Source: Xenorhabdus ishibashii
Lineage (GTDB): Bacteria > Pseudomonadota > Gammaproteobacteria > Enterobacterales > Enterobacteriaceae
Direction: 5' to 3'
Length of the DNA stretch: 64,000 nucleotides
NCBI RefSeq assembly: GCF_002632755.1
Contig: NZ_NJAK01000001.1
Location: forward strand, 682,001-746,000
The notes below the pieces were generated by a model. The model was not told the DNA's origin. It saw nothing but the letters and a program-made list of their open reading frames with translations, and searched no databases. Below, piece after piece: positions 47,882 to 59,313 of this stretch; the stretch's first letter is position 1; the number at the start of each line of letters is the position of its first letter. The position numbers were made by a program, and so were the translations under genes.

Positions 47882-49612
47882 ATGGAGATGTTGTCAGGAG
47901 CCGAAATGATTGTCAGATCGCTAATCGATCAGGGCGTTGAACACGTGTTCGGTTATCCGGGCGGGGCGGTACTGGATATTTATGATGCCCTGCATACGAT
48001 TGGGGGAGTCGAACATATTTTAGTGCGTCATGAACAGGGTGCTGTTCATATGGCGGATGGATATGCGCGTAGTACGGGCAAAGTTGGGGTTGTTTTAGTC
48101 ACCTCAGGGCCAGGGGCAACGAATGCCGTCACAGGCATTGCAACGGCATACATGGATTCAATTCCTATGGTCGTGTTATCTGGTCAGGTTGCCAGTTCCC
48201 TGATAGGTAATGATGCTTTTCAGGAATGCGATATGGTGGGAATTTCCCGCCCCATCGTGAAACATAGTTTTCTGGTGAAAAAAGCAGAAGATATTCCAAA
48301 TACAATTAAAAAAGCTTTTTACCTGGCTGCAAGTGGTCGGCCGGGACCTGTTGTTATCGATTTTCCTAAAGATACCGTCAACCCTGCATTGAAATTCCCG
48401 TATGTGTACCCTGAAAAAATTAACATGCGTTCTTATAACCCTACTGTACAGGGACACAAGGGACAAATTAAACGTGTGTTGAAGACGCTGATGAAGGCAA
48501 AAAAACCCGTAATTTATGTTGGAGGGGGAGCCATAAATTCTGCCTGTACAACTGAATTGCTGAAGTTGGCTGAACATTTTCACCTTCCGGTCGTCAGTTC
48601 GTTGATGGGATTAGGTGCATTTCCTGCAACACATCGCCAAAGCTTAGGCATGCTGGGGATGCACGGAACTTTTGAAGCGAATAAAGCGATGCACAACTCT
48701 GATGTTATTTTTGCAGTAGGAGTGCGTTTTGACGATCGAACAACCAATAATCTGGAAAAATATTGCCCCGAAGCAACCGTATTACATATTGATATCGATC
48801 CAACCTCAATTTCAAAAACGGTAACAGCGGATATCCCTATTGTTGGCGATGCTAAACAGATACTTGGTCAGATGCTGGAATTATTGGATTCCATCGAAGA
48901 AGATAGCCAAGACCCCGATGCCCTGAAAGATTGGTGGCTTGCGATTGAACAGTGGCGCAGCCGCAAGTGTCTTGATTACGATCACACGACAGCGAAAATC
49001 AAGCCACAGGCGGTTATTGAAACTCTTTATCGTCTAACCAAGGGGGACGCCTACATTGCGTCAGATGTTGGCCAGCATCAGATGTTTGCTGCTTTGCATT
49101 ACCCCTTTGATAAGCCGCGACGTTGGATCAATTCTGGTGGTTTAGGAACGATGGGATTTGGCTTGCCTGCTGCGCTTGGCGTGAAGTTGGCGAAACCTGA
49201 AGCCACGGTCGTGTGTGTAACAGGGGATGGCAGTATTCAGATGAATATTCAAGAATTATCTACTGCCTTGCAATATGGTTTGCCTGTGCTGGTGCTGAAT
49301 CTGAATAACCGTTTCTTGGGTATGGTGAAACAATGGCAGGATATGATATACGCGGGTCGTCATTCTCAATCCTACATGGAATCCCTGCCTGATTTCGTCA
49401 AATTGGCAGAATCTTATGGGCATATTGGCATCTCCATCCAAACTTACGATGAGTTGGAGGCTAAATTGACTCAAGCACTGCATGAAGTCACTGAAAATCA
49501 ACGTCTGGTTTTCGTGGATGTTACCGTTGACGAAACAGAACATGTTTATCCAATGCAGATCCGAGGCGGGGCAATGGATGAAATGTGGTTAAGCAAAACA
49601 GAGAGAACCTGA
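47882..49612 (+). CDS. ilvI: Acetolactate synthase III large subunit
   Basis: Thiamine-diphosphate enzyme that forms acetolactate or acetohydroxybutyrate in valine, leucine and isoleucine synthesis. At 576 residues it is the usual AHAS III length. [16 protein letters not shown] with the catalytic Glu in [17 protein letters not shown], the FAD-domain [12 protein letters not shown], and the ThDP-binding [20 protein letters not shown] with [14 protein letters not shown] are all present. It overlaps nothing and is two bases from ilvH, its regulatory partner. The ATG at 47882 follows GGAGG. It is distinguished from IlvB and IlvG by its ilvH neighbour. Confidence 0.97.
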   Translation: MEMLSGAEMIVRSLIDQGVEHVFGYPGGAVLDIYDALHTIGGVEHILVRHEQGAVHMADGYARSTGKVGVVLVTSGPGATNAVTGIATAYMDSIPMVVLSGQVASSLIGNDAFQECDMVGISRPIVKHSFLVKKAEDIPNTIKKAFYLAASGRPGPVVIDFPKDTVNPALKFPYVYPEKINMRSYNPTVQGHKGQIKRVLKTLMKAKKPVIYVGGGAINSACTTELLKLAEHFHLPVVSSLMGLGAFPATHRQSLGMLGMHGTFEANKAMHNSDVIFAVGVRFDDRTTNNLEKYCPEATVLHIDIDPTSISKTVTADIPIVGDAKQILGQMLELLDSIEEDSQDPDALKDWWLAIEQWRSRKCLDYDHTTAKIKPQAVIETLYRLTKGDAYIASDVGQHQMFAALHYPFDKPRRWINSGGLGTMGFGLPAALGVKLAKPEATVVCVTGDGSIQMNIQELSTALQYGLPVLVLNLNNRFLGMVKQWQDMIYAGRHSQSYMESLPDFVKLAESYGHIGISIQTYDELEAKLTQALHEVTENQRLVFVDVTVDETEHVYPMQIRGGAMDEMWLSKTERT

Positions 49613-49614
49613 TC

Positions 49615-50106
49615 ATGCGCCGGATTTTGTCTGTATTACTTGAAAACGAATCGGGAGCATTATCCCGCGTTGTGGGTTTATTCTCTCAGCGGGGTTATAA
49701 CATCGAAAGTTTAACGGTCGCTCCTACTGAAGATCCCACATTGTCACGTATGACTATCCAAACCAAAGGTGATGCCAAGGTATTGGAACAAATTGAAAAA
49801 CAGTTGCATAAATTGGTGGATGTATTGAGGGTCAATGAATTAACAGCAGGGCCTCATGTTGAGCGGGAAATCATGCTGGTTAAATTACAAGCCAGTGGAT
49901 ATGCACGGGAAGAGGTTAAACGCAGTACCGATATTTTTCGCGGTCAGATCGTTGATGTGACTTCAGCACTCTATACTGTCCAATTAGTAGGGACAAGTGA
50001 AAAACTGGACGCTTTTCTTGATTCAATCAGAGACGTGGCGGAGATCGTTGAAGTGGTGCGTTCGGGCATCGTTGGTGTCTCTCGCGGAGATAAAATTATG
50101 CGATGA
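49615..50106 (+). CDS. ilvH: Acetolactate synthase III small (regulatory) subunit
   Basis: A 163-residue valine-binding regulatory subunit of AHAS III. The ACT domain ([40 protein letters not shown]) occupies the first 75 residues and the C-terminal ALS domain ([20 protein letters not shown]) follows. The start at 49615 is chosen because it aligns with known IlvH; the ten codons upstream overlap ilvI and are not conserved. Cotranscribed with ilvI and followed by a strong terminator. Confidence 0.96.
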   Translation: MRRILSVLLENESGALSRVVGLFSQRGYNIESLTVAPTEDPTLSRMTIQTKGDAKVLEQIEKQLHKLVDVLRVNELTAGPHVEREIMLVKLQASGYAREEVKRSTDIFRGQIVDVTSALYTVQLVGTSEKLDAFLDSIRDVAEIVEVVRSGIVGVSRGDKIMR

Positions 50107-50145
50107 AAAATCGTAATCTGCGGGTTAAAATACAGATATTTATTG

Positions 50146-50171
50146 AGCCCTACTGTAAAGTAGGGCTTTTT
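50146..50171 (+). terminator. ilvIH terminator
   Basis: AGCCCTACT (50146-50154) and AGTAGGGCT (50159-50167) form a perfect 9-bp stem with a 4-nt loop, followed by a T run. It separates ilvIH from cra. Confidence 0.9.
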
Positions 50172-50194
50172 CATCATCTTACTGAGGGGTTAAT

Positions 50195-51202
50195 GTGAAA
50201 CTGGATGAGATCGCCCGCTTAGCAGGTGTTTCACGTACTACGGCCAGTTATGTTATCAATGGTAAAGCTAAGCAGTATCGGGTTAGTGATAAAACAGTAG
50301 AAAAAGTGATGGCAGTGGTCAAGGAGCATAATTATCATCCTAATGCTGTCGCCGCTGGCCTTCGGGCGGGGAGAACCCGTTCAATTGGTTTAGTCATACC
50401 CGATCTGGAAAATACGAGTTACACACGTATTGCCAATTATCTTGAACGTCAGGCACGGCAACGCGGCTACCAGTTACTGATCGCCTGTTCTGAAGATCAG
50501 CCAGATAATGAAATGCGTTGTGTTGAACATCTTTTACAACGTCAGGTTGATGCGATCATTGTTTCTACCGCCTTGCCGCCTGAGCATCCTTTCTACCAGC
50601 GTTGGGCAAATCGCTCATTGCCAATCATCGCACTTGACCGTGCCTTGGACAGCGAACATTTTATCAGTGTGGTTGGGGATGATCTTGAAGATGCGAAGAT
50701 GCTGGCACAGGAATTGCGTCAATTTCCGGCTGAATCTGTCCTTTATTTGGGAGCATTACCTGAATTGTCGGTCAGTTTCTTGCGTGAACAAGGTTTCCGC
50801 GAAGCGTGGCAGCATGATCCACGGGAAGTAAACTATCTTTATGCCAATAGCTATGAACGTGAAGCTGCGGCAGAAGTATTTGCATCATGGTTGGACGCAA
50901 ACCCTGTTCCTCAGGCTTTGTATACGACTTCATTTGCGTTACTTCAGGGTGTCATGGATACGCTTCTCAAACGCAGTGGCCGTTTACCAAGTCAATTGGT
51001 TATTGCCACATTTGGTGATCATGAATTGCTTGATTTCCTTGAGTGTCCGGTATTGTCGGTGGCACAGCGTCATCGTGATGTTGCTGAACGTGCTCTTGAA
51101 CTGGTATTAGCCAGTTTGGATGAAAAGCAGCGTCCAACTCCCGGAATAACCCGAATGCGTCGTCATCTATGTCGTCGTGGTAAGTTAAGCCGAAAAGCCT
51201 AA
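50195..51202 (+). CDS. cra: Catabolite repressor/activator Cra (FruR)
   Basis: A 335-residue LacI/GalR-family regulator of central carbon flux that senses fructose phosphates and controls glycolytic genes, with pgk- and epd-type promoters as known targets in E. coli. The HTH ([40 protein letters not shown]) is practically identical to E. coli Cra, followed by the periplasmic-binding-like core ([36 protein letters not shown]). Translation starts at GTG 50195, as in E. coli, with GAGGGG upstream. The same ilvIH-cra-mraZ order is found in E. coli. A hairpin (ACCCTCAT/ATGAGGGT, 51209-51229) follows. Confidence 0.97.
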   Translation: MKLDEIARLAGVSRTTASYVINGKAKQYRVSDKTVEKVMAVVKEHNYHPNAVAAGLRAGRTRSIGLVIPDLENTSYTRIANYLERQARQRGYQLLIACSEDQPDNEMRCVEHLLQRQVDAIIVSTALPPEHPFYQRWANRSLPIIALDRALDSEHFISVVGDDLEDAKMLAQELRQFPAESVLYLGALPELSVSFLREQGFREAWQHDPREVNYLYANSYEREAAAEVFASWLDANPVPQALYTTSFALLQGVMDTLLKRSGRLPSQLVIATFGDHELLDFLECPVLSVAQRHRDVAERALELVLASLDEKQRPTPGITRMRRHLCRRGKLSRKA

Positions 51203-51759
51203 TTGAGTACCCTCATTAAAGATGAGGGTGCTATTTGCCTGCCTGATATCATCAAAATACGCGCGTTGAGGCAATTTTGAGATTATTCTTACTAAAATTC
51301 TTCTAAACAGATTTTTATAACCGTGAAAATCGATAATGTGTTATTTAAATTCACAGGATGAATAATTTTGTAATAACGCGTTATTGTTTATATGGGGTAT
51401 TTGTTGTTTAAGAATTATTTTTTTACTTGTTTGATATGTAACCATTTTATGTTTTTAGGTAAATACAAAATTTCAATATGTTATTATTTTTTATGCTATT
51501 GTAACCTAAATATATAGTTATTATTGATAATTTTATGTCGATTAATAATTGATCGGTAGTGAGATATGGGTTACATAAATTAATTTAAGTGGTAATTAAT
51601 TGTACTGAATGCCATCTTAAATAAGGTTCTCTACAGATTTATTAAATTATTCAAAATTATCATGATGTTATCTATTATTAATACAGCCAAAACTAAAAAA
51701 TCCTTCTTTTTCTCTTCCGAATCTTTCTGTAAATCTAGCTAAAGCGCCCAGGCTCTGGC
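51203..51759. other. AT-rich spacer between cra and the dcw promoter
   Basis: About 550 bp without a gene. It begins with the probable cra terminator (ACCCTCAT/ATGAGGGT at 51209-51216 and 51222-51229, weak T-tract) and is then very AT-rich. I see no other structure I can support. Confidence 0.5.
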
Positions 51760-51822
51760 TTGACAAGGTTTTCATACCATCCGTAAACTCTTAATTGTGG
51801 TGATTTGTGGGATAATGTGGAG
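51760..51822 (+). promoter_or_regulatory. dcw cluster promoter and MraZ operator
   Basis: TTGACA (51760-51765) and TAAACT (51784-51789), spaced 18 bases, resemble the Pmra promoter. Just downstream lie three direct repeats at exactly 10-bp spacing: TGGTG (51798), TGGGA (51808) and TGGAG (51818), each separated by 5 bases. This is the known arrangement of MraZ-binding repeats, so mraZ probably represses its own cluster. Confidence 0.7.
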
Positions 51823-51850
51823 ATTTGAGCCATCAAGGGGTAACCTGAGT

Positions 51851-52309
51851 ATGTTTCGTGGAGCAACGCTGGTTAATCTCGATAGCAAAGGGCGGCTTAC
51901 TGTACCAGCCCGATATAGAGAAATGCTGAATGAAGTATCAACAGGCCAGATGGTTTGTACTATTGATCTTCATCAGCCGTGCTTGTTGCTTTATACATTA
52001 CCCGAATGGGAAGTCATCGAAAAAAAATTATCTCGCTTATCCAGCATGAATCCAGCCGAACGTCGTGTTCAACGTTTGTTATTGGGACACGCCAGTGAAT
52101 GTCAAATGGACAGTGCAGGACGTCTTTTATTAGCCAGCACACTGCGACAGCACGCAGGGCTAACAAAAGAGGTCATGCTGGTTGGGCAATTTAATAAATT
52201 TGAATTGTGGGATGAACAAGTTTGGTATCAACAGGTACAGGATGATATTGCGGTTGAGCAATCCACACAAGAACCTCTATCAGCAAGGCTACAGGATTTA
52301 TCACTATAA
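51851..52309 (+). CDS. mraZ: Transcriptional regulator MraZ
   Basis: A 152-residue AbrB-like DNA-binding protein, first gene of the dcw cluster, which in E. coli represses that cluster. Two MraZ repeats are visible ([20 protein letters not shown] at the start, [20 protein letters not shown] in the middle). The start at 51851 gives exactly the E. coli length; the frame extends further up only through the promoter/operator region. AGGGG precedes the ATG. Confidence 0.95.
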   Translation: MFRGATLVNLDSKGRLTVPARYREMLNEVSTGQMVCTIDLHQPCLLLYTLPEWEVIEKKLSRLSSMNPAERRVQRLLLGHASECQMDSAGRLLLASTLRQHAGLTKEVMLVGQFNKFELWDEQVWYQQVQDDIAVEQSTQEPLSARLQDLSL

Positions 52310-52310
52310 C

Positions 52311-53255
52311 ATGGCAAATAGTCATTTTGAGCATACCAGTGTACTGCTGGATGAAGCTGTCAATGGATTGAATATTCAAGAAGATGGAATTTATATCGAT
52401 GGAACGTTTGGGCGAGGGGGACATTCTCGCCTGATTTTGTCGAAATTGGGACCCAATGGACGTTTGATGGCGATCGATCGTGACCCACAAGCCATTGAAG
52501 CGTCAAAGGCCATTACGGACAAGCGTTTTTCTATTACTCATGGGCCATTTTCTGAATTGGCAACTTATGTAGAAGAGGCTGGTCTGGTTGGAAAAATTGA
52601 TGGCGTATTGCTGGATTTAGGGGTTTCTTCCCCACAATTGGATGATCCTGAACGTGGTTTTTCATTTATGCGTGATGGGCCATTGGATATGCGTATGGAT
52701 ACCACTCGTGGGCAGTCTGCCGCAGAATGGTTGATGAAAGCTGAAGCAGATGACATCGCATGGGTGTTAAAAACATTTGGCGAAGAGCGTTTTGCCAAGC
52801 GTATCGCAAGAGCCATTGTGGCACGCAATCAGGAACAACCGATTACGCGTACGCGCGAGCTGGCAGAGTTGATTGCTCAGGCAAGCCCGATTAAAGAAAA
52901 ACATAAGCATCCGGCAACACGCAGCTTTCAGGCCATCAGGATTTACATTAACAGTGAACTGGAAGAGATAGAACGTGCATTAGAGGGTGCACTGCACGTT
53001 CTGGCACCACAAGGGCGATTATCAGTCATCAGTTTCCACTCGTTGGAAGATCGCATAGTGAAACGCTTTATCCGACAACACAGTCAGGGGCCACAGGTTC
53101 CAGCCGGTTTGCCTCTCACAGAAGCGCAGTTAAAAACGCTGGGGGGAAGAAGTCTGAAATCCATTGGCAAAATGAAACCCTCAGAGGATGAAGTAGCCAC
53201 AAATCCAAGAGCGCGTAGCTCGGTTTTGCGGTTTGCTGAAAAGGTGGGTGACTGA
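52311..53255 (+). CDS. rsmH: 16S rRNA m4C1402 methyltransferase RsmH
   Basis: A 314-residue SAM-dependent methyltransferase acting on cytidine 1402 of 16S rRNA. Motif [16 protein letters not shown] and the [20 protein letters not shown] and [20 protein letters not shown] segments are typical. The start at 52311 ([17 protein letters not shown]) lies one base after the mraZ stop; an open frame extends upstream but overlaps mraZ and is not conserved. Its stop overlaps the ftsL ATG (TGATG), suggesting coupled translation. Confidence 0.96.
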   Translation: MANSHFEHTSVLLDEAVNGLNIQEDGIYIDGTFGRGGHSRLILSKLGPNGRLMAIDRDPQAIEASKAITDKRFSITHGPFSELATYVEEAGLVGKIDGVLLDLGVSSPQLDDPERGFSFMRDGPLDMRMDTTRGQSAAEWLMKAEADDIAWVLKTFGEERFAKRIARAIVARNQEQPITRTRELAELIAQASPIKEKHKHPATRSFQAIRIYINSELEEIERALEGALHVLAPQGRLSVISFHSLEDRIVKRFIRQHSQGPQVPAGLPLTEAQLKTLGGRSLKSIGKMKPSEDEVATNPRARSSVLRFAEKVGD

Positions 53256-53572
53256 TGGCTGGTGAACGTCATGGGTTAGTTGGAGTGATTGGTAACGATT
53301 TAATTCGTAATGCCAAACTCCCACTGATTTTGCTGGTAGCAGTTGTAGTTTCAGCCATCAGTGTTGTGACGGTCACACATCAGACCCGCTTATTGACTGC
53401 GGAAAAAGAGCGTCAAGTTATCCAGCTTGATGCTCAGGATATTGAGTGGCGTAATCTGCTCCTTGAAGAGAACGCACTGGGTGATCACAGTCGGGTTGAA
53501 CGGATTGCGACTGAAAAATTGCTGATGCAACACGTTGATCCAAGTAAAGAGAATATTGTGATCATTCAATAA
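53255..53572 (+). CDS. ftsL: Cell division protein FtsL
   Basis: A 105-residue bitopic inner-membrane divisome protein that joins FtsB and FtsQ and activates FtsWI. It has a short cytoplasmic N terminus, one membrane segment at about residues 22-40 ([20 protein letters not shown]) and a periplasmic coiled coil ([20 protein letters not shown]). The ATG overlaps the rsmH stop. Conserved position between rsmH and ftsI. Confidence 0.95.
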   Translation: MAGERHGLVGVIGNDLIRNAKLPLILLVAVVVSAISVVTVTHQTRLLTAEKERQVIQLDAQDIEWRNLLLEENALGDHSRVERIATEKLLMQHVDPSKENIVIIQ

Positions 53573-53599
53573 GTCCAGTTGACAACCAAAAGGTGGGCG

Positions 53600-55357
53600 A
53601 TGAAAGCTGCACGCTCTTTAAAGTTGAAAAAGCAAGAAGATAAAGCAAGTTTTGTAAGCTGGCGTTTTGCCTTGCTATGTGGAGGCATTGGGATTGCTTT
53701 AATCGGGCTTTTGATTCGTGTTGCCTATTTGCAGATCATCAATCCTGATCGTTTGGTAAAAGAAGGTGATTCGCGTTCCCTGCGTATCCAATCTGTCCCG
53801 ACTGCCCGTGGCATGATCAATGACCGCAATGGGCGCCCACTGGCAGTGAGTGTGCCTGTTGATGCGGTCTGGGCAGACCCTAAGGAAGTGTTTGAAAAAG
53901 GGGGTATCACAAATGACTCTCGTTGGCAGGCTTTGGCTGATGCCCTTTCTATCCCTCTTGAACAACTAACCAGCAAAATTAACGAATATCCCAAGGGGCG
54001 TTTTGTTTACCTTGCTCGTCAAGTGAATACATCTATCGGCGATTATGTCGAGAAATTGAGGCTGCCTGGTATCTATTTGCGTCAGGAATCCCGCCGTTAT
54101 TATCCGGCAGGGCAGGTGACAGCACATATTATTGGCGTCACTAATATTGACGGTGCAGGTATTGAGGGCGTTGAAAAAAGCTTTGATAACTGGTTGACAG
54201 GTATGCCGGGAAGCCGAACTGTTCGTAAAGATCGTACAGGGCGTGTTATTGAGGATATTTCATCGACAGATAGCCGAGCCGCCCACGATTTAACGCTCAG
54301 CATAGATGAGCGCCTTCAGATGCTGGTATATCGCGAATTAACCAAAGCCGTTGCGCTGAACAAAGCCGAATCAGGTACAGCCGTACTGGTTGATGTCAAT
54401 ACAGGCGAAGTATTGGCAATGGCAAACAGCCCATCTTATAACCCAAATAATTTGGCTGGAACGCCGAAAGATGCGATGCGTAACCGTGCTATCACCGATA
54501 TTTTTGAGCCAGGTTCTACGGTGAAACCGCTGGTGGTGATGAGTGCACTGAATAGTGGCATTGTCAAAGAAAATACCGTGTTAGATACCAGACCATACCG
54601 AGTAACGTATGGATCGCGAGGGCATGAAATTAAAGATGTTGCGCCACGTCCTGAATTAACTATCACAGGAATCTTACAGAAGTCGAGTAACGTTGGTGTT
54701 TCCAAGCTGGCGTTAGCGATGCCTGCCTCAGAGGTGGTAAATGTTTATTCACGCTTTGGGATGGGAAAACCGACCAATTTGGGGCTGGTCGGAGAAAGTA
54801 GTGGCTTATTTCCAACTAATAAACAACGGTGGTCAGATCTTGATAGGGCCACCTTTTCTTTCGGCTACGGGCTGATGGTAACGCCGTTACAGTTAGCGCG
54901 AGTCTATGCAACGATAGGCAGTCTGGGTGTTTATCGCCCATTGTCCATTACCAAAGTCGATCCTCCCGTGCCGGGTACACGAGTATTTCCTGAAACTGTC
55001 ATGCGAACAGTGGTGCACATGATGGAGAGTGTGGCATTACCAGGGGGAGGCGGTGTACGGGCAGCGATAAAAGGTTATCGCATTGCTGTTAAAACGGGTA
55101 CAGCAAGAAAAGTCGGGCCAGATGGCAGGTATCTCAATAATAAGCATATTTCTTATACCGCCGGAATTGCACCGGCGAGTAATCCACGGTTTTCACTGGT
55201 TGTGATCATTAATGATCCACAAGCAGGTAAATATTATGGCGGTGCAGTTGCTGCACCTGTCTTCGGCACAATCATGAGTGGTGTTCTGCGTACCATGAAT
55301 GTTGAACCAGATGCATTGCCTATAGGCGATAAAAACGAATTTGTGATTAATAAATAA
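53600..55357 (+). CDS. ftsI: Peptidoglycan transpeptidase FtsI (PBP3)
   Basis: A 585-residue class B penicillin-binding protein that crosslinks septal peptidoglycan with FtsW. It has an N-terminal membrane anchor ([20 protein letters not shown]), a pedestal domain, and the transpeptidase motifs GSTVKPL (active Ser), SSN (in [11 protein letters not shown]) and KTGTARK. The start at 53600 ([10 protein letters not shown]) is preferred to the TTG at 53579 because AGGTGG precedes it and it aligns with E. coli FtsI. A few residues are inserted near [14 protein letters not shown] relative to E. coli. Confidence 0.97.
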   Translation: MKAARSLKLKKQEDKASFVSWRFALLCGGIGIALIGLLIRVAYLQIINPDRLVKEGDSRSLRIQSVPTARGMINDRNGRPLAVSVPVDAVWADPKEVFEKGGITNDSRWQALADALSIPLEQLTSKINEYPKGRFVYLARQVNTSIGDYVEKLRLPGIYLRQESRRYYPAGQVTAHIIGVTNIDGAGIEGVEKSFDNWLTGMPGSRTVRKDRTGRVIEDISSTDSRAAHDLTLSIDERLQMLVYRELTKAVALNKAESGTAVLVDVNTGEVLAMANSPSYNPNNLAGTPKDAMRNRAITDIFEPGSTVKPLVVMSALNSGIVKENTVLDTRPYRVTYGSRGHEIKDVAPRPELTITGILQKSSNVGVSKLALAMPASEVVNVYSRFGMGKPTNLGLVGESSGLFPTNKQRWSDLDRATFSFGYGLMVTPLQLARVYATIGSLGVYRPLSITKVDPPVPGTRVFPETVMRTVVHMMESVALPGGGGVRAAIKGYRIAVKTGTARKVGPDGRYLNNKHISYTAGIAPASNPRFSLVVIINDPQAGKYYGGAVAAPVFGTIMSGVLRTMNVEPDALPIGDKNEFVINK

Positions 55358-55368
55358 AGAGGATAAAA

Positions 55369-56856
55369 GTGGCAGATCGTAATTTGCGCGATTTATTGGC
55401 TCCATGGGGTGTTGATACACCGGAGCTTCGGCTGCGTGAAATGACATTGGATAGCCGTAAGGCGGCTGCCGGAGATCTGTTTGTTGCGGTTCAAGGGCAT
55501 CAGACAGACGGTCGAAAGTATATTCCTCAAGCTATCGCTCAAGGTGTCGCTGCGGTGATTGCAGAAGCGAAGGGAAAAGCAGATAACGGCACTGTGCAGA
55601 AAATGCACGGTGTGCCTGTTATCTATCTGGATAATTTAAATAGCAAATTATCAAATCTGGCCGGCGAATTTTACCAGCATCCCGGCAATAAACTGAAATT
55701 GATTGGGGTGACGGGCACCAACGGGAAAACAACAACAACCCAATTGTTGGCGCAATGGAGTCAGGGGCTTGGCGAAACCAGTGCCGTGATGGGAACGGTC
55801 GGAAATGGTTTGTTGGGTATGATCGTTCCCAGCGAAAATACAACTGGCTCTGCGGTTGATATTCAGCTTGATTTACAACAATTGGTTAATCAAAACGCTA
55901 CTTTTGCTGCGATGGAAGTCTCTTCGCATGGTCTGGTTCAGGGAAGAGTGGCAGCATTGCCATTTCAAGCCGCTATTTTTACTAATTTAAGCCGTGATCA
56001 CCTTGATTATCATGGTGATATGGAAAATTACGAAGATGCCAAATGGCGACTGTTCAGTGACCATGATGTAAAGCAGAAAATCATCAATGCTGATGATGCG
56101 GTTGGGCAGAAGTGGTTGTCTCACCTGCCGGATGCCGTTGCTGTTTCGATGGAAAATAATTTGCCCGAAAATTGGCAGGGGCGTTGGCTATCGGCCAGTG
56201 AGGTGCATTACCACGACAAAGGTGCTTCCATCACATTTAATTCCAGTTGGGGGAATGGGACATTCAATAGCCCTCTTATGGGCGCGTTTAATGTGAGTAA
56301 TTTACTATTGGCGCTTACCACTCTGTTGTCTCTGGACTATCCCTTGGAAAAACTGCTATCGACGGCTTCTTGTCTGAAACCTGTTTGTGGCCGTATGGAA
56401 GTTTTTTCTGCTGCGGGTCGTCCGACGGTTGTGGTTGATTATGCCCATACACCTGATGCCTTGGAAAAAGCATTATCTGCGGCTCGCCTGCACTGTAAAG
56501 GGCAACTTTGGTGTGTATTTGGTTGTGGCGGTGATCGCGACAAAGGCAAGCGTCCATTAATGGGGGGCATTGCAGAGCAGGGCGCTGATCATGTGATTGT
56601 CACTGATGATAATCCACGCAGTGAAGAGCCTCAGTCAATTGTGACTGATATCCTGCAAGGGTTCATCGACCCAGGACAGGCGACGGCGATTCATGGGCGG
56701 GTTGAGGCCGTCACCAGTGCCATTATGCAGGCAAATGAAGACGATGTGGTTCTTGTGGCCGGCAAAGGTCATGAAGATTATCAATTGGTTGGCAATCGTC
56801 GTTTGGATTACTCAGATCGCCTGACTGTTGCGCGTTTGCTGGAGGTAATTGCATGA
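55369..56856 (+). CDS. murE: UDP-MurNAc-tripeptide synthetase MurE
   Basis: A 495-residue Mur ligase that adds meso-diaminopimelate to UDP-MurNAc-L-Ala-D-Glu in the cytosol. The ATP-binding loop [15 protein letters not shown] is at about residue 110, and the DNPR motif ([13 protein letters not shown]) selects meso-diaminopimelate over lysine. Translation starts at GTG 55369 after AGAGGA. It overlaps murF by four bases (ATGA). Confidence 0.97.
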   Translation: MADRNLRDLLAPWGVDTPELRLREMTLDSRKAAAGDLFVAVQGHQTDGRKYIPQAIAQGVAAVIAEAKGKADNGTVQKMHGVPVIYLDNLNSKLSNLAGEFYQHPGNKLKLIGVTGTNGKTTTTQLLAQWSQGLGETSAVMGTVGNGLLGMIVPSENTTGSAVDIQLDLQQLVNQNATFAAMEVSSHGLVQGRVAALPFQAAIFTNLSRDHLDYHGDMENYEDAKWRLFSDHDVKQKIINADDAVGQKWLSHLPDAVAVSMENNLPENWQGRWLSASEVHYHDKGASITFNSSWGNGTFNSPLMGAFNVSNLLLALTTLLSLDYPLEKLLSTASCLKPVCGRMEVFSAAGRPTVVVDYAHTPDALEKALSAARLHCKGQLWCVFGCGGDRDKGKRPLMGGIAEQGADHVIVTDDNPRSEEPQSIVTDILQGFIDPGQATAIHGRVEAVTSAIMQANEDDVVLVAGKGHEDYQLVGNRRLDYSDRLTVARLLEVIA

Positions 56857-58235
56857 TCCCTCTGACCCTACAGCAATTAGCACACTTGACCGGTGGCACG
56901 TTATATCGCATTACCGAACAGCAAGCTGAAACTTTGCAAATTAATACTGTGGAAACGGATAGCCGTAAGATCGTGCGTGGTGGGTTGTTTATTGCCTTAA
57001 AAGGCGAAAAATTCGACGCCCATGATTTTGCTGCTGATGTAGCACAGCAGGGCGCTGGTGCTTTATTGGTTAGTTGTTGTCTGGATATTGACTGCCCTCA
57101 GGTTGTGGTTAAAGACACGCGTCTGGCGATGGGAAAACTGGCGGGCTGGGTTCGTCAACAAAGTAAAGCACGCGTTGTGGCTTTAACAGGCTCGTCAGGT
57201 AAAACATCCGTTAAAGAGATGACAGCGGCGATTCTGCGTCAGTGTGGCGATACCCTATATACCGCAGGCAACTTCAACAATGATATTGGCGTGCCATTGA
57301 CGTTGTTCAGGTTGACGGATAAGCACCAGTTTGCCGTTATTGAACTGGGAGCGAACCATATTGGTGAAATATCTTACACCACTGAAATGACTTGTCCTGA
57401 AAGTGCATTGGTCAATAACCTCTTTTCTGCTCACCTGGAAGGTTTCGGCTCTTTGGTCGGGGTGGCAAAGGCAAAAGGTGAAATCTTTGCAGGCCTTGCT
57501 CCAACTGGAACCGCCATAATCAATCTGGATAGCAATGATTGGGAAAATTGGCAGCACAGCATTAGCGATCAGCAAACAGTATGGCGCTTTTCCGCTTCAT
57601 CAACGGCGGGAGCGGATTTTTACGCAACGGACATTTTAGAACAACCGTTGGCAACGCATTTTTGCCTCCATAGCCCCATTGGGCGTGTTGAACTGACATT
57701 GCCATTGCCGGGGAAACACAATGTAGCCAATGCATTGGCAGCCAGCGCGTTGGCAATTTCTGTTGGTGCATCACTGGATGATATTCGTACCGGATTATCG
57801 GGGTTGCAAGCGGTTGCAGGACGTTTATTTCCTGTCGTCCTGACTGAGGGAAAAACGATATTAGATGACACTTATAACGCCAATCCCGGCTCCATGATAG
57901 CAGCGGCGAATGTGCTAGCGCAGATGTCTGGTTACCGAGTCATGGTTGTTGGTGATATGGGAGAATTGGGAGAGCAGGCGATTGAGTGCCATCGTGAGGT
58001 GGGCGAAGCCGTGGCATCGACAAACATAGATAAGGTACTCAGCGTTGGGGCTTTCAGTGCCCATATTAGTAGAGCGAGTGGTCGGGGGCAGCATTTTGCG
58101 AACAAGGCTGAATTAGTTGCAGCGCTGCTTCTTTTACTGGAACAACATGAAATGATTTCCATATTAATTAAAGGTTCACGTAGTGCCGCAATGGAAGAGG
58201 TTGTGAACGTGCTGAAGGAGAACTTCCAATGTTAG
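56853..58235 (+). CDS. murF: UDP-MurNAc-pentapeptide synthetase MurF
   Basis: A 460-residue Mur ligase that adds D-Ala-D-Ala to the tripeptide precursor, the last cytosolic step before MraY. The P-loop [20 protein letters not shown], the central [16 protein letters not shown] and the C-terminal [20 protein letters not shown] are visible. It overlaps murE by four bases and mraY by seven, so the cluster is translationally tight. Confidence 0.97.
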   Translation: MIPLTLQQLAHLTGGTLYRITEQQAETLQINTVETDSRKIVRGGLFIALKGEKFDAHDFAADVAQQGAGALLVSCCLDIDCPQVVVKDTRLAMGKLAGWVRQQSKARVVALTGSSGKTSVKEMTAAILRQCGDTLYTAGNFNNDIGVPLTLFRLTDKHQFAVIELGANHIGEISYTTEMTCPESALVNNLFSAHLEGFGSLVGVAKAKGEIFAGLAPTGTAIINLDSNDWENWQHSISDQQTVWRFSASSTAGADFYATDILEQPLATHFCLHSPIGRVELTLPLPGKHNVANALAASALAISVGASLDDIRTGLSGLQAVAGRLFPVVLTEGKTILDDTYNANPGSMIAAANVLAQMSGYRVMVVGDMGELGEQAIECHREVGEAVASTNIDKVLSVGAFSAHISRASGRGQHFANKAELVAALLLLLEQHEMISILIKGSRSAAMEEVVNVLKENFQC

Positions 58236-59311
58236 TTTGGCTGGCCGAATATCTGGTTAAGTATCACACCGGTTTTAACGTCTTCTCATATTTGACGTTC
58301 AGAGCCATCGTCGGCTTGCTTACTGCATTATTCATCGCGTTATGGATGGGGCCAAGGTTGATCGCTTATCTGCAAAAATTGCAAATAGGCCAAGTTGTAC
58401 GCGATAACGGTCCTGAATCCCATTTTAGTAAGCGTGGGACACCGACAATGGGGGGATTGTTGATTTTGTTCTCCATTACGATCTCTGTATTGCTGTGGAC
58501 TCGTTTGGATAATCCCTATGTCTGGTGTGTTTTGCTTGTTTTAGTCGGTTATGGCGTTGTGGGATTTGTGGATGATTACCGCAAAGTGGTGCGTAAAGAC
58601 ACCAAGGGGCTAATTGCTCGTTGGAAATATTTCTGGCAGTCCGTTATTGCTCTGGGTGTCGCGTTTGTTATGTACAGCATCGGCAAAGATACATCTGCAA
58701 CACAATTAGTCGTGCCGTTCTTTAAAGAGGTTATGCCGCAACTGGGTTTGTTTTACATTCTGCTGACGTATTTTGTGATTGTAGGAACCAGTAACGCGGT
58801 GAATCTGACTGATGGATTGGATGGCCTTGCCATTATGCCAACAGTACTTGTTGCAGCAGGTTTTGCCTTGGTGGCATGGGCAACAGGTAACGTGAATTTT
58901 GCTAACTACCTGCATATCCCTTATTTGAGCCACGCGGGTGAACTAGTGATTGTCTGCACTGCGATTGTCGGTGCAGGACTGGGTTTCTTGTGGTTTAACA
59001 CTTATCCGGCGCAAGTGTTTATGGGAGATGTTGGGTCATTGGCTTTGGGCGGGGCATTGGGAACCATTGCCGTATTGCTGCGCCAAGAGTTCCTGCTGAT
59101 CATTATGGGAGGCGTTTTTGTGGTGGAAACGTTGTCTGTCATCTTGCAAGTGGGTTCATTCAAATTGCGTGGACAACGCATTTTCCGCATGGCACCAATT
59201 CACCATCACTATGAATTGAAAGGTTGGCCAGAGCCACGCGTTATCGTGCGCTTTTGGATTATTTCTTTGATGTTGGTGTTGATTGGTCTGGCAACGTTAA
59301 AGGTACGTTAA
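58229..59311 (+). CDS. mraY: Phospho-MurNAc-pentapeptide translocase MraY
   Basis: A 360-residue polytopic inner-membrane enzyme that transfers phospho-MurNAc-pentapeptide to undecaprenyl phosphate, making lipid [16 protein letters not shown] and [17 protein letters not shown] carry the catalytic Asp pair; [14 protein letters not shown] and the cytoplasmic [15 protein letters not shown] loop near the C terminus complete the signature. Exactly the E. coli length. Two bases separate it from murD. Confidence 0.97.
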   Translation: MLVWLAEYLVKYHTGFNVFSYLTFRAIVGLLTALFIALWMGPRLIAYLQKLQIGQVVRDNGPESHFSKRGTPTMGGLLILFSITISVLLWTRLDNPYVWCVLLVLVGYGVVGFVDDYRKVVRKDTKGLIARWKYFWQSVIALGVAFVMYSIGKDTSATQLVVPFFKEVMPQLGLFYILLTYFVIVGTSNAVNLTDGLDGLAIMPTVLVAAGFALVAWATGNVNFANYLHIPYLSHAGELVIVCTAIVGAGLGFLWFNTYPAQVFMGDVGSLALGGALGTIAVLLRQEFLLIIMGGVFVVETLSVILQVGSFKLRGQRIFRMAPIHHHYELKGWPEPRVIVRFWIISLMLVLIGLATLKVR

Positions 59312-59313
59312 TC

